Shown: piece by piece, positions 8,304-16,207 of the stretch
Position numbering within the stretch: the first letter of the stretch is position 1
Layout: the number at the start of each line of letters is the position of its first letter
NCBI GenBank assembly: GCA_017473335.1
Contig: JAFULN010000002.1
Span: 1-33,971, forward strand
Source of the DNA: Erysipelotrichaceae bacterium
Lineage (GTDB): Bacteria > Bacillota_I > Bacilli_A > Erysipelotrichales > Erysipelotrichaceae
Length of the DNA: 33,971 nt
Reading direction: 5' to 3'
The notes under the pieces: generated by a model
The model's input: the letters and a program-made list of their open reading frames with translations, nothing else
Told to the model about the DNA's origin: nothing
Database searches by the model: none
Position numbers and translations under genes: made by a program

Positions 8304-9257
8304 TACAGCGATCGATGAATCATATGTAATACCAAATAATGATAAGAAATCACTCAGTTCCTGTTCACAATCACTAGCTGTACGATAATCTAATCCCATT
8401 CTCAAATAACCATTTGCAACGATTTGTGCATTTGGAACACCTAATGTTTCAGCACTGACTGCATCAATCAAAAAGACAAGAGAATCAGTATCTCCTTTTT
8501 CAATGGCTTCATTCATCTTTAAGATATTGTTGTCAATTTGAGTGAGCAGATCGCTAAGTGCTTCATGATTATTCTCTGATTCAAGCACAAAGATACTTGC
8601 CTGAGGATACCCAAATGATCCCGTTTTATGTTCCCATAATTCCTGAATATTTGCTACAATAGACAGATTAATATTCTGTTGTTTTGCTTTCGCAATAGTT
8701 GCAGAAGCCGCAGGCTCTGCAATTAATGCAGCAGATGCATTTTTAGCTAATAATGCAGCCTGTGCTTCTGTAACCGCATTGTAATAAACAACATTCTCAA
8801 TATCAAGTTCATCTTTAACACTTTCAAAGACAAGTCCAGGTACAGCTTGTTCACCAAATGCAGCAAAAACAAGATCCTCATTTTTAAGTACTTCTTCATT
8901 TTCAGCAAGAATATATAGATTTCCCCAAGTGATGACTGCAGCAAGTCGATAATCTGTTTTCTTGGACTGTGCAAGTTTAACACCTAAATTTGTTGGTGCA
9001 ATAATTACATCATATTCAGGCTGAGGATTGACAAAAGATGCCTGAAGAACATCTGCTCCCTCAACAATTGTAATATTGTCTGAATGAGTTTCAAACAAAT
9101 CAACAAGAGCAAGTGCAGGAGCCCCTGATGGCGCTAATATGTTCAAATCATTTACAGTAATTTCTTGATGATGATCACTTTCGTCAAAACTGGAATGAGA
9201 CGATGAACATCCTGTCAACAGAAGAACACTCAACAGTACAATGAATAATTTTTTCAT
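8298..9257 (-). CDS. ABC transporter substrate-binding lipoprotein (SsuA/NMT1-like)
   Basis: A 319-residue secreted lipoprotein that captures a small solute for the permease next to it. The signal peptide ends in the lipobox LLTGC with Cys17 as the lipidated residue. The mature part starts with a short histidine- and acid-rich linker, then a periplasmic-binding-protein type II fold: NILAPSGAPALALVDLFE, then PEYDVIIAPTNLGVKLAQ, and later AALIAEPAASATIAKA. These match the COG0715-like pattern used for sulfonates, thiamine precursors and similar ligands. The ligand cannot be deduced. A GGGG-type site precedes the ATG. The gene follows thrS by about 45 bases without an obvious terminator in between. 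Confidence 0.85.
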   Translation of the reverse strand: MKKLFIVLLSVLLLTGCSSSHSSFDESDHHQEITVNDLNILAPSGAPALALVDLFETHSDNITIVEGADVLQASFVNPQPEYDVIIAPTNLGVKLAQSKKTDYRLAAVITWGNLYILAENEEVLKNEDLVFAAFGEQAVPGLVFESVKDELDIENVVYYNAVTEAQAALLAKNASAALIAEPAASATIAKAKQQNINLSIVANIQELWEHKTGSFGYPQASIFVLESENNHEALSDLLTQIDNNILKMNEAIEKGDTDSLVFLIDAVSAETLGVPNAQIVANGYLRMGLDYRTASDCEQELSDFLSLFGITYDSSIAVR

Positions 9258-9301
9258 ATAGTACCCCTTTTCAATGATTAGATACTTGTATATTTATCAA
9301 A

Positions 9302-11056
9302 TTATTTATCGTTATGATAATTGTGATGAGTTAATGCTTCATTCTTCAATGATGAAATTGCTTCATCCAAAGACAGAGTCAATGAATCTCTGCTGCCAAA
9401 ACGACGCAATGTTGCAGTCTGATTTTCAACTTCACCATCGCCAATCACAATCTGTACAGGGATCTTATGAGTCTGAGCTTCACGAATACGATAGCCAAGT
9501 TTTTCATTTCTTGCGTCAACTTCAGCACGAAGACCAGCAGTATTTAACATATCACATACTTTTTGTGAATATTCTAAATGACGTTCATGATGAACTGGAA
9601 CAACCACAATTTGACGTGGTGCAAGCCACAGTGGGAAAGCACCAGCATAATGTTCAATTAAAATACCAATGAAACGTTCAATAGATCCAAAGATTACACG
9701 ATGCAGCATAATTGGACGTTTCTTACTTCCATCTGAATCAACATAAGTCAAATCAAAACGTTCAGGAAGATTCATATCCAGCTGAATTGTACCACACTGC
9801 CATACACGTCCTAATGAGTCAGTCAGATGGAAGTCCAGTTTAGGACCATAGAAAGCTCCATCTCCAGGATTCACTTTGCATGTCTTTCCCGCAGCATGAC
9901 ATGCTGCTTCAAGTGCAGCTTCAGCTTTGTTCCAAACAGAAATATCACCAATATACTTTTCTTCAGGACGAGTAGAAAGTTCAATGTTATATGTTAATCC
10001 AAATACAGCATAAACACGGTCAATAAAGTTAATCAAACGTACTACTTCACTTTCAATCTGATCTTCTCTCATAAAAATATGAGCATCATCCTGTGTAAAA
10101 GTACGAACACGGAACAAACCATTCAAAGCACCAGAAGCTTCATGACGATGTACCTGACCTAATTCACCAATACGCAATGGAAGATCCTTGTATGAATGCA
10201 AACCATTCTTATAAACCAGCATACCACCAGGACAATTCATTGGTTTTACTGCAAAATCACGATCATCAATATCAGTTGTATACATATTTTCTTTATAGTT
10301 TGCCCAGTGACCTGAAGTTTCCCATAGTTCTTTTGACAACATAATTGGAGTCTTTGTAAACTTGTATCCTTCTTTTGTATGTTCTTCATACCAGTAGTTT
10401 TCCAGTACATTTCTTAAAATCATACCATTTGGCAAGAAGAATGGGAACCCAGGACCATATTCACTCATCATAAACAAATCTAATTCGCGACCAAGTTTCT
10501 TATGATCACGTTTTTTTGCTTCTTCCAGCATAAACAAATGATTGTTTAAATCTTCTTCAGTTTCAAAACAGATACCATAGATACGCTGAAGCATTGGATT
10601 ATTTGCATCACCTTTCCAGTATGCACCAGAAACTTTTAATAATTTGAAATGTTTTAATAGCTTGACTGATTCTACATGAGGACCACGACACAAATCAGTA
10701 AAATCACCCTGTGTATAGCAGCTGATGACAGTATCTGCTTCATCCATATGATTAATTAAATCCAATTTATATGGATCATCATGGAACATTTCTAATGCTT
10801 CTTCTTTAGAAATTTCTTTACGAACAATGCGTTTGCCATCTTTAGACAGCTTCTTCATTTCTTTTTCAATTTTCGCTAAATCATCTTCACGAATTACTTC
10901 TTTCTGCAGGTCAATATCATAATAAAAACCTTCAGAGATGACAGGTCCTACCCAAAATTTAGCCTGTGGATACAAATGCTTGACAGCCTGTGCCAGCAAA
11001 TGAGCACAGCTATGATTCAATACACTGAGCTGTTCATGTTCTTTAATGTTGATCAT
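9302..11056 (-). CDS. thrS: Threonyl-tRNA synthetase lacking the TGS domain
   Basis: This class II enzyme charges tRNA-Thr. Typical bacterial ThrRS has about 640 residues and begins with a TGS domain. This one has 584 and begins directly at the N2 editing domain. The editing site is intact: HSCAH (His15, His19) and DLCRGPH (Cys123). The catalytic core shows MNCPGG near residue 273, RIGELGQVHRHEASGALNGL (motif 2) and MLHRVIFGSIERF (motif 3). An anticodon-binding domain follows. The start is well supported, with AGGAGG seven bases before the ATG, and the T-box terminator lies right upstream, leaving no room for a TGS domain. Expression should rise when uncharged tRNA-Thr binds the leader. Confidence 0.96.
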   Translation of the reverse strand: MINIKEHEQLSVLNHSCAHLLAQAVKHLYPQAKFWVGPVISEGFYYDIDLQKEVIREDDLAKIEKEMKKLSKDGKRIVRKEISKEEALEMFHDDPYKLDLINHMDEADTVISCYTQGDFTDLCRGPHVESVKLLKHFKLLKVSGAYWKGDANNPMLQRIYGICFETEEDLNNHLFMLEEAKKRDHKKLGRELDLFMMSEYGPGFPFFLPNGMILRNVLENYWYEEHTKEGYKFTKTPIMLSKELWETSGHWANYKENMYTTDIDDRDFAVKPMNCPGGMLVYKNGLHSYKDLPLRIGELGQVHRHEASGALNGLFRVRTFTQDDAHIFMREDQIESEVVRLINFIDRVYAVFGLTYNIELSTRPEEKYIGDISVWNKAEAALEAACHAAGKTCKVNPGDGAFYGPKLDFHLTDSLGRVWQCGTIQLDMNLPERFDLTYVDSDGSKKRPIMLHRVIFGSIERFIGILIEHYAGAFPLWLAPRQIVVVPVHHERHLEYSQKVCDMLNTAGLRAEVDARNEKLGYRIREAQTHKIPVQIVIGDGEVENQTATLRRFGSRDSLTLSLDEAISSLKNEALTHHNYHNDK

Positions 11057-11070
11057 TTTCTTTCCTCCTA

Positions 11071-11290
11071 AAATAAAAAACGCCCTTGCAAAAGGACGTA
11101 ATCAACGCGGTACCACCTTTATTCAGAGAAATATCTCTGCACTTTGCTGCTTTAACGGGCAGTCCCGGTTTTCCATTTCCTGAAAACACTTCACAAGGAG
11201 TAACAGCCAAGTCTTCCGATCTGTTTTCACCTGCCACAGAACTCTCTACATTCCCTCTTGACTATCGTATCTTGTTCATCAGTTATATAT
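11071..11290 (-). promoter_or_regulatory. T-box leader of thrS (threonine)
   Basis: The minus strand carries the T-box sequence AAGGTGGTACCGCG (11106-11119), which pairs with the NCCA end of uncharged tRNA. It is followed by a terminator stem (11080-11087 with 11092-11099, one G-U pair) and a T run. Upstream are the stem I landmarks AGAGAGTTCTG and GGTGAAA. The specifier is less clear. ACT at 11199-11201 fits threonine and the gene downstream, but its exact place in the loop is tentative. Confidence 0.9.
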
Positions 11291-11292
11291 AA

Positions 11293-11320
11293 ATTTTACA
11301 CTGTTTATTGAAAAAGTCAA
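11293..11320 (-). promoter_or_regulatory. Promoter of the thrS leader
   Basis: TTGACT (11315-11320) and TAAAAT (11293-11298) are 16 bases apart on the minus strand, placing the start of transcription just before the T-box stem I. Confidence 0.65.
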
Positions 11321-11349
11321 TAAATAAAGGAACAAGAACAAATGATCTT

Positions 11350-11859
11350 CTAATTAGGTGTAGAAGTAGATGAAGGCTGACTCAGATTAAAATTCTGAAA
11401 GTGTTCTCTAAAGCCAGAATCTAAATTCTCTGTCTCGTAGAGAAGCATATAGTCCTGATTTACAATCGCATAGAACTTTTTCATCTCATTACCTACTTTA
11501 ACTTCAATTGAACCATTATTCATTGCTTCGTTAATCCATTGATTCGCATTTGAATTACTTCTATCAAAGCGCAGAAGATAGAAATGATCATTGTTCATTG
11601 TAAAGGTGTACCCTTCTATTGCATTTCCGTCCAGCTGATCAATTTTAGAAGAGTTTTGCAAAGTGTAATTATTTCCCAAATAATCAAGATAATCTTGACC
11701 ATTATAGGCAGAAAGTCCAGGCTGAAGATTTGTATCTTCTGTGGTATTAGGTGTTGGTGTAGAACTAGGTGTCGGTGTCATTTGAGAATTGTTATTCATG
11801 GTTGAACAGCTGCATCCGCATAGCAGCATCAAAATACAAAAAATAAGTAATTGTTTCAT
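11350..11859 (-). CDS. Small lipoprotein of unknown function
   Basis: A 169-residue predicted lipoprotein. The signal peptide MKQLLIFCILMLLCGC ends in a lipobox with Cys16 as the lipidated residue. A linker rich in Thr, Pro and Ser (residues about 28-42) would span the wall. The folded part (about 50-160) has alternating strands and aromatic residues (GYTFTMNNDHFYLLRFDRS, KKFYAIVNQDYMLLYETEN). The protein ends in another Ser/Thr/Pro tail. I do not recognise the domain. AGGAG lies before the ATG. It is downstream of the GNAT gene, about 60 bases away, and might be co-transcribed with it. Confidence 0.8.
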   Translation of the reverse strand: MKQLLIFCILMLLCGCSCSTMNNNSQMTPTPSSTPTPNTTEDTNLQPGLSAYNGQDYLDYLGNNYTLQNSSKIDQLDGNAIEGYTFTMNNDHFYLLRFDRSNSNANQWINEAMNNGSIEVKVGNEMKKFYAIVNQDYMLLYETENLDSGFREHFQNFNLSQPSSTSTPN

Positions 11860-11917
11860 TCAGTTCATCTCCTATCACACTATAGGATAATCAAAGAGAA
11901 GTGAATTTATGCATAAC

Positions 11918-12388
11918 TTATAGAATTTTTTCCATTCCTATTTTTTGTACAGACAATCCACATGATTCATAGAACTTCATTGCAGATTCATTAAATCCCC
12001 ATACATTTAAAGTAACATTGTAGTATTGATTATCTTTTGCATAGTTAAGTACATATTCATAAAGTGATTTGCCAACGTGTTGTCCTCTACATGACTCATC
12101 AACACACAAATCATCAATATATAAAGTTTTAATATCTGTTAAAACAGGATGATTCAAATGTTGTTGAGTAATACAAAATGCATATCCCATCATCCAGTTG
12201 TTTTCATCAAAAGCACAGAAAATAGTATAATTTGAATCTTTGAACAAATTGATCAATTCATCATTGTGATATTTGTGAGCACCCGGTTTAAATAAATCAG
12301 GTCTTCCCTGATGATGAACTTCTCCTACTTGATCTAACAAATGATGCAATCCTTCTAAATCATTCAGTGTTGCTTTACGAATATTCAT
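11918..12388 (-). CDS. GNAT-family N-acetyltransferase
   Basis: A 156-residue acetyltransferase that should transfer an acetyl group from acetyl-CoA to an amine; the substrate is unknown. The chain starts MNIRKATLNDLEGLHHLLDQ. The acetyl-CoA-binding motif A region is LYIDDLCVDESCRGQHVGKS (about residues 90-109), where RGQHVGKS corresponds to the usual R/Q-x-x-G-x-G/A loop. The C-terminal LNVWGFNESAMKFYESCGL is motif B. I set the start at 12388, preceded by GAGGG. A longer reading frame extends back into ppdK, but that part is a shadow of the ppdK 3' end. An extended -10 promoter lies just upstream. Confidence 0.88.
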   Translation of the reverse strand: MNIRKATLNDLEGLHHLLDQVGEVHHQGRPDLFKPGAHKYHNDELINLFKDSNYTIFCAFDENNWMMGYAFCITQQHLNHPVLTDIKTLYIDDLCVDESCRGQHVGKSLYEYVLNYAKDNQYYNVTLNVWGFNESAMKFYESCGLSVQKIGMEKIL

Positions 12389-12415
12389 AATTATAGCCCT
12401 CATTTCAACAACGAA

Positions 12416-12424
12416 ATTATAGCA
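12416..12424 (-). promoter_or_regulatory. Extended -10 element for the GNAT gene
   Basis: TGCTATAAT on the minus strand lies about 28 bases before the start codon, after the ppdK terminator. The -35 region is poor. Confidence 0.45.
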
Positions 12425-12434
12425 CTCATTAATA

Positions 12435-12466
12435 GCAGAAAAAAGACTCTCCTGCGAGAGTCTTTT
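12435..12466 (-). terminator. Terminator of ppdK
   Basis: An eleven-base-pair stem, AAAAGACTCTC (12441-12451) with GAGAGTCTTTT (12456-12466), has a four-base loop. A T run follows on the minus strand. Confidence 0.88.
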
Positions 12467-12482
12467 GAATTGCATCAAAACC

Positions 12483-15113
12483 TTAGCGAGGATTCTTGAT
12501 AGCAGCCTGAGCAGCAGCCAGACGTGCAATTGGAACACGGTAAGGTGAGCAGCTGACATAAGTCAGACCTACATTGTGGCAGAATTCGATAGAAGTTGGA
12601 TCTCCACCATGTTCTCCACAGATACCCAGCTTGATGTCTGGACGAGTCTGACGACCCAAAGTAGCAGCCATTTTTACAAGCTTACCAACACCATGCTGGT
12701 CAAGACGTGCGAATGGATCCTGTTCATAGATCTTTTTGTCATAATAATGTCCAAGGAATGCACCAGCGTCATCACGGCTGAAGCCGAATGTCATCTGAGT
12801 CAAGTCATTTGTACCAAAGCTGAAGAATTCTGCTTCAGTTGCGATTTCATCAGCCAGCAGTGCAGCACGAGGAATTTCGATCATTGTACCCACTTTGTAG
12901 TGCATATCCAGACCAGATTCCTTGATCAAACGATCTGCTGTTTCAACAACAATTCCCTTAACATAACGAAGTTCTGCAACTTCACCAACAAGTGGAATCA
13001 TGATTTCAGGAACGATGTTGTATTCAGGATGCTTCTTATTAACATTGATTGCTGCAGTAATTACAGCTTCAGTCTGCATTTCAGCAATTTCTGGGTAAGA
13101 AACAGCCAGACGGCATCCACGGTGCCCCATCATAGGGTTAAATTCATGCAGAGAAACGATAACCTTGTTCAGATCTTCAACTGACATGTTCATTTCAGCT
13201 GCCAGAGCCTTGATTTCTTCTGGATCTGTAGGCAGGAATTCATGCAGAGGTGGATCCAGGTAACGAACTGTCACTGGAAGACCAGCCATAGCTTCATAGA
13301 TTCCTTCAAAGTCTTCCTGCTGGTAAACTCTCAGTTTAGCCAGAGCAACTTTTCTCTGTTCCAGAGTTGAAGAAACGATCATTTCACGCATGTCGCGGAT
13401 TCTGTTTGCAGCAAAGAACATATGTTCTGTACGGATCAGACCAATACCCTGAGCACCAAAAGCAATAGCCTGTCTAGCATCCTTTGGTGTATCAGCGTTT
13501 GTACGAACCTGCAGCTGTCTTCTAGCATCTGCCCATCCCATGAATGTAGCAAAATCACCAGAAATTGATGCAGGAACAGTCTTAACTGCTTCACCATAAA
13601 CGTTACCAGTTGAACCATCCAGAGAAATCCAGTCAAATTCATGGTAAGTCTTTCCACCTACTGTGAATGTCTTTTCTTCTTCATTAATTGTGATATCGCC
13701 ACATCCAGATACACAGCAGCGTCCCATACCACGTGCTACTACAGCAGCGTGAGATGTCATACCACCACGAACAGTCAGAATACCCTGTGCAACGTCCATA
13801 CCCTGAATGTCTTCAGGAGATGTTTCCAAACGAACCAGAATAACCTTCTTTCCTTCAGCTGCAGCATTGATTGCATCTTCAGCAGTGAAGACAACCTGAC
13901 CGCAAGCAGCACCTGGAGATGCAGGCAGACCACTTGTAATAACTGTTGCACTCTTCAGTTCTGCAGCATCAAACTGTGGATGCAGCAGTGTATCCAGCTG
14001 CTTAGGATCAACCATCATTAAAGCTTCATCAGTGTTGATGAGACCTTCTTTCACCATGTCGCAAGCAACCTTCAAAGCAGCTGCAGCAGTACGCTTACCG
14101 TTTCGAGTCTGCAGCATGTACAGTTTACGGTTTTCAATAGTGAATTCCATATCCTGCATATCTTTGTAATGATGTTCAAGCTTGTCACAGATATCTACAA
14201 ACTGTTCATAAGCTTCAGGCATAATTTCCTTCAGCTGATCAATTGTCTGAGGTGTACGTACACCAGCAACAACGTCTTCACCCTGTGCATTCATCAAGAA
14301 TTCACCAAACAGTTTGTTTTCACCAGTAGCTGGGTTACGAGTAAATGCAACACCAGTACCGCATTCATTACCCATGTTACCAAATACCATCATCTGTACG
14401 TTTACAGCTGTACCCCAAGAACCAGGGATTTCATTCATACGACGATAGTAGATAGCACGTGGATTGTTCCATGACTTAAATACAGCTTCAACAGCTCTTT
14501 CCAGCTGAACTTTTGGATCAGTTGGGAAATCATCATGCAGATTTTCACGATAGAATGCCTTAAATTTAACAACCATTTCTTTCAGGTCTTCAGCATTCAG
14601 TTCTGTGTCAAGCTTAACGCCCTTTTCTTCTTTCATTTCATCGATGATTACTTCAAAACGTGATTTAGGAAGACCCATAACTACGTCTGAGAACATCTGG
14701 ATGAAACGACGATAGCTGTCATACGCAAAACGTTCGTTCTGTGTTCTTTCAGCAATTGTTTTTACAACGTCATCGTTGATACCAAGGTTCAGGATTGTAT
14801 CCATCATACCTGGCATGGAAGCTCTTGCACCTGAACGTACAGAAACCAGCAATGGGTTTTCTGGATCGCCCAATTTTTTACCTGTCAGTGCTTCCAGCTT
14901 TGCAAGATTTTCAAATACTTCAGCGAGAATTTCATCATTAATTCTTTCTCCATCTTCATAGTACTTGTTGCAAGCTTCAGTAGTGACTGTAAATCCCTGT
15001 GGCACTGGCATACCAAGACTTGTCATTTCAGCAAGGTTTGCACCCTTACCGCCAAGCAGTTCTCTCATCTTGCCATTGCCTTCAGAGAACATATAAACAT
15101 ATTTAACGCTCAT
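12483..15113 (-). CDS. ppdK: Pyruvate, phosphate dikinase
   Basis: This cytoplasmic enzyme interconverts pyruvate, ATP and phosphate with PEP, AMP and pyrophosphate, and in anaerobes often works in glycolysis. The length (876) matches the family. The N-terminal ATP-grasp part contains LLGGKGANLAEMTSLGMPVP. The central phosphohistidine domain has GGMTSHAAVVARGMG with catalytic His455. The C-terminal PEP/pyruvate barrel has GIGLIRTEHMFF and the end motif GICGEHGGDP. The start has AAGGAGG seven bases upstream. Codon use is visibly richer in C-ending codons than that of its neighbours, as expected for a highly expressed gene. A perfect 13-base palindrome lies upstream of its -10 box. Confidence 0.97.
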   Translation of the reverse strand: MSVKYVYMFSEGNGKMRELLGGKGANLAEMTSLGMPVPQGFTVTTEACNKYYEDGERINDEILAEVFENLAKLEALTGKKLGDPENPLLVSVRSGARASMPGMMDTILNLGINDDVVKTIAERTQNERFAYDSYRRFIQMFSDVVMGLPKSRFEVIIDEMKEEKGVKLDTELNAEDLKEMVVKFKAFYRENLHDDFPTDPKVQLERAVEAVFKSWNNPRAIYYRRMNEIPGSWGTAVNVQMMVFGNMGNECGTGVAFTRNPATGENKLFGEFLMNAQGEDVVAGVRTPQTIDQLKEIMPEAYEQFVDICDKLEHHYKDMQDMEFTIENRKLYMLQTRNGKRTAAAALKVACDMVKEGLINTDEALMMVDPKQLDTLLHPQFDAAELKSATVITSGLPASPGAACGQVVFTAEDAINAAAEGKKVILVRLETSPEDIQGMDVAQGILTVRGGMTSHAAVVARGMGRCCVSGCGDITINEEEKTFTVGGKTYHEFDWISLDGSTGNVYGEAVKTVPASISGDFATFMGWADARRQLQVRTNADTPKDARQAIAFGAQGIGLIRTEHMFFAANRIRDMREMIVSSTLEQRKVALAKLRVYQQEDFEGIYEAMAGLPVTVRYLDPPLHEFLPTDPEEIKALAAEMNMSVEDLNKVIVSLHEFNPMMGHRGCRLAVSYPEIAEMQTEAVITAAINVNKKHPEYNIVPEIMIPLVGEVAELRYVKGIVVETADRLIKESGLDMHYKVGTMIEIPRAALLADEIATEAEFFSFGTNDLTQMTFGFSRDDAGAFLGHYYDKKIYEQDPFARLDQHGVGKLVKMAATLGRQTRPDIKLGICGEHGGDPTSIEFCHNVGLTYVSCSPYRVPIARLAAAQAAIKNPR

Positions 15114-15148
15114 TTCATATCCTCCTTAAGCTTTATGTTTCCTGATAT

Positions 15149-15154
15149 ATTATA
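15149..15154 (-). promoter_or_regulatory. -10 box of ppdK
   Basis: TATAAT on the minus strand lies about 36 bases before the ppdK ATG. No convincing -35 box is found at 16-18 bases, which suggests activator dependence or a weak core promoter. Confidence 0.45.
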
Positions 15155-15174
15155 ACTGATGTCCCCACAAAATA

Positions 15175-15187
15175 CCAGAAATTCTGG
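15175..15187. promoter_or_regulatory. Perfect palindrome upstream of ppdK, possible operator
   Basis: CCAGAAATTCTGG is a perfect inverted repeat with a single central base, placed where the -35 box of ppdK should be. It is not followed by a T run, so it is not an obvious terminator for the upstream hydrolase gene. A regulator-binding role is inference. Confidence 0.35.
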
Positions 15188-15204
15188 GAACGTTTAGTAA
15201 TTTT

Positions 15205-16137
15205 TTAACAGTTTCTGTCAATGAATTTGAACACTCTATCCCAATAACTTTCCTGATTGATACATTCTAAATGTTTAGCATCATGAACAGTATATAATTC
15301 CTTCTCTGCAGAACATGCATAATAATTCTCAAACACTGTATTAAATGGAACAACCTGATCTTTTTCACCATGAATAAATAAAGTAGGAACGTTAGACTTT
15401 TTTAATTGTTCACAAGTATCAGCTTTCTTTAAACTAAATTTTAAATGAAGTTTAGAAACTAATTTCATACCAAGTGCAAAGAACTTAAGATTCTTCTTTC
15501 TTTGAAGCATATACATAGATTGTTTCTCAGCATTTGAAAAACCACAGTCAGAAATACATGCTTTTACTTCAGGCCCTAATTTTTCACCAGTAGCATTCAT
15601 GCAGGCTGTAGCCCCCATAGAACGTCCATAAAGTACAATTTCACATCCAGGATGCATTACAGTCAGCATATTGATCCAACAAATCAAATCAAGACGATCT
15701 GTCCATCCCATTGTACAGTAATCACCTTCAGTTTTCCCATGACCTCTTAAATCAACTAACAGACAGTTATACCCTTTCGTATCAAACACACGTGCACAAA
15801 GAGCCATTGATCGGTGATCAGCCTTCCATCCATGAACTAAAATAACCCATTTCTTAGAAGCAGGATGTGTCATGATTTTTTGACCAAATAAACGTGTATC
15901 ATCAAAGCCATGTAAAAACATATCTTCCGAAGGCACAGTTTTCAGCCACATCTGTGCTTCTTCATAAGCATCAGAATCATTTATAAATTGAAGTCCATCC
16001 AAAGGATCATACTCTTTCTTTGAACGCTTCATCATTCTGTTAAATCCGATTTCACTAGCAGCTCCATATGCTGCTGTCAATGCTGCAGCAGTTAACAGTA
16101 CTCCTCCAGCTAATTTTAAAACTGTTTTTTTCTTCAT
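15205..16137 (-). CDS. Alpha/beta hydrolase, membrane-anchored
   Basis: A 310-residue serine hydrolase of unknown substrate. A hydrophobic segment at the N-terminus (LKLAGGVLLTAAALTAAYGA) should anchor it in the membrane with the catalytic domain outside, or act as an uncleaved signal. The fold shows the oxyanion region VILVHGWKADHRS, then DLRGHGKTEGD. The nucleophile elbow is GRSMGA, with the acid in HGEKDQVVP and the histidine in DAKHLE. This matches the family of B. subtilis YqkD-like hydrolases. I start at the ATG at 16137, with AGGTGA five bases upstream; an in-frame GTG three codons earlier is less well placed. It follows the valS terminator and precedes ppdK. Confidence 0.88.
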   Translation of the reverse strand: MKKKTVLKLAGGVLLTAAALTAAYGAASEIGFNRMMKRSKKEYDPLDGLQFINDSDAYEEAQMWLKTVPSEDMFLHGFDDTRLFGQKIMTHPASKKWVILVHGWKADHRSMALCARVFDTKGYNCLLVDLRGHGKTEGDYCTMGWTDRLDLICWINMLTVMHPGCEIVLYGRSMGATACMNATGEKLGPEVKACISDCGFSNAEKQSMYMLQRKKNLKFFALGMKLVSKLHLKFSLKKADTCEQLKKSNVPTLFIHGEKDQVVPFNTVFENYYACSAEKELYTVHDAKHLECINQESYWDRVFKFIDRNC

Positions 16138-16167
16138 ATTTATCACCTGTTAGTATCATATCATTTT

Positions 16168-16205
16168 TCAAAACACAAAGAAACCTGGATTTGAACCAGG
16201 TTTCT
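16168..16205 (-). terminator. Terminator of valS
   Basis: A ten-base-pair stem pairs 16179-16188 with 16196-16205 across a seven-base loop, followed on the minus strand by TTTGTGTTTTG. It begins two bases after the valS stop. Confidence 0.8.
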
Positions 16206-16207
16206 CA

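Noticed and set aside
9274-9672. A 132-codon plus-strand frame at the end of thrS
   Set aside because: It is antisense to the conserved anticodon-binding domain of ThrRS and has no ribosome site.
11043-11292. Open frames on both strands over the thrS leader
   Set aside because: They coincide with the T-box leader, whose conserved sequence explains the absence of stops.
12576-13184. A 202-codon plus-strand frame inside ppdK
   Set aside because: It is a shadow of the strongly biased ppdK codon use, without a ribosome site, and is rich in Cys, His and Ser as such shadows are.
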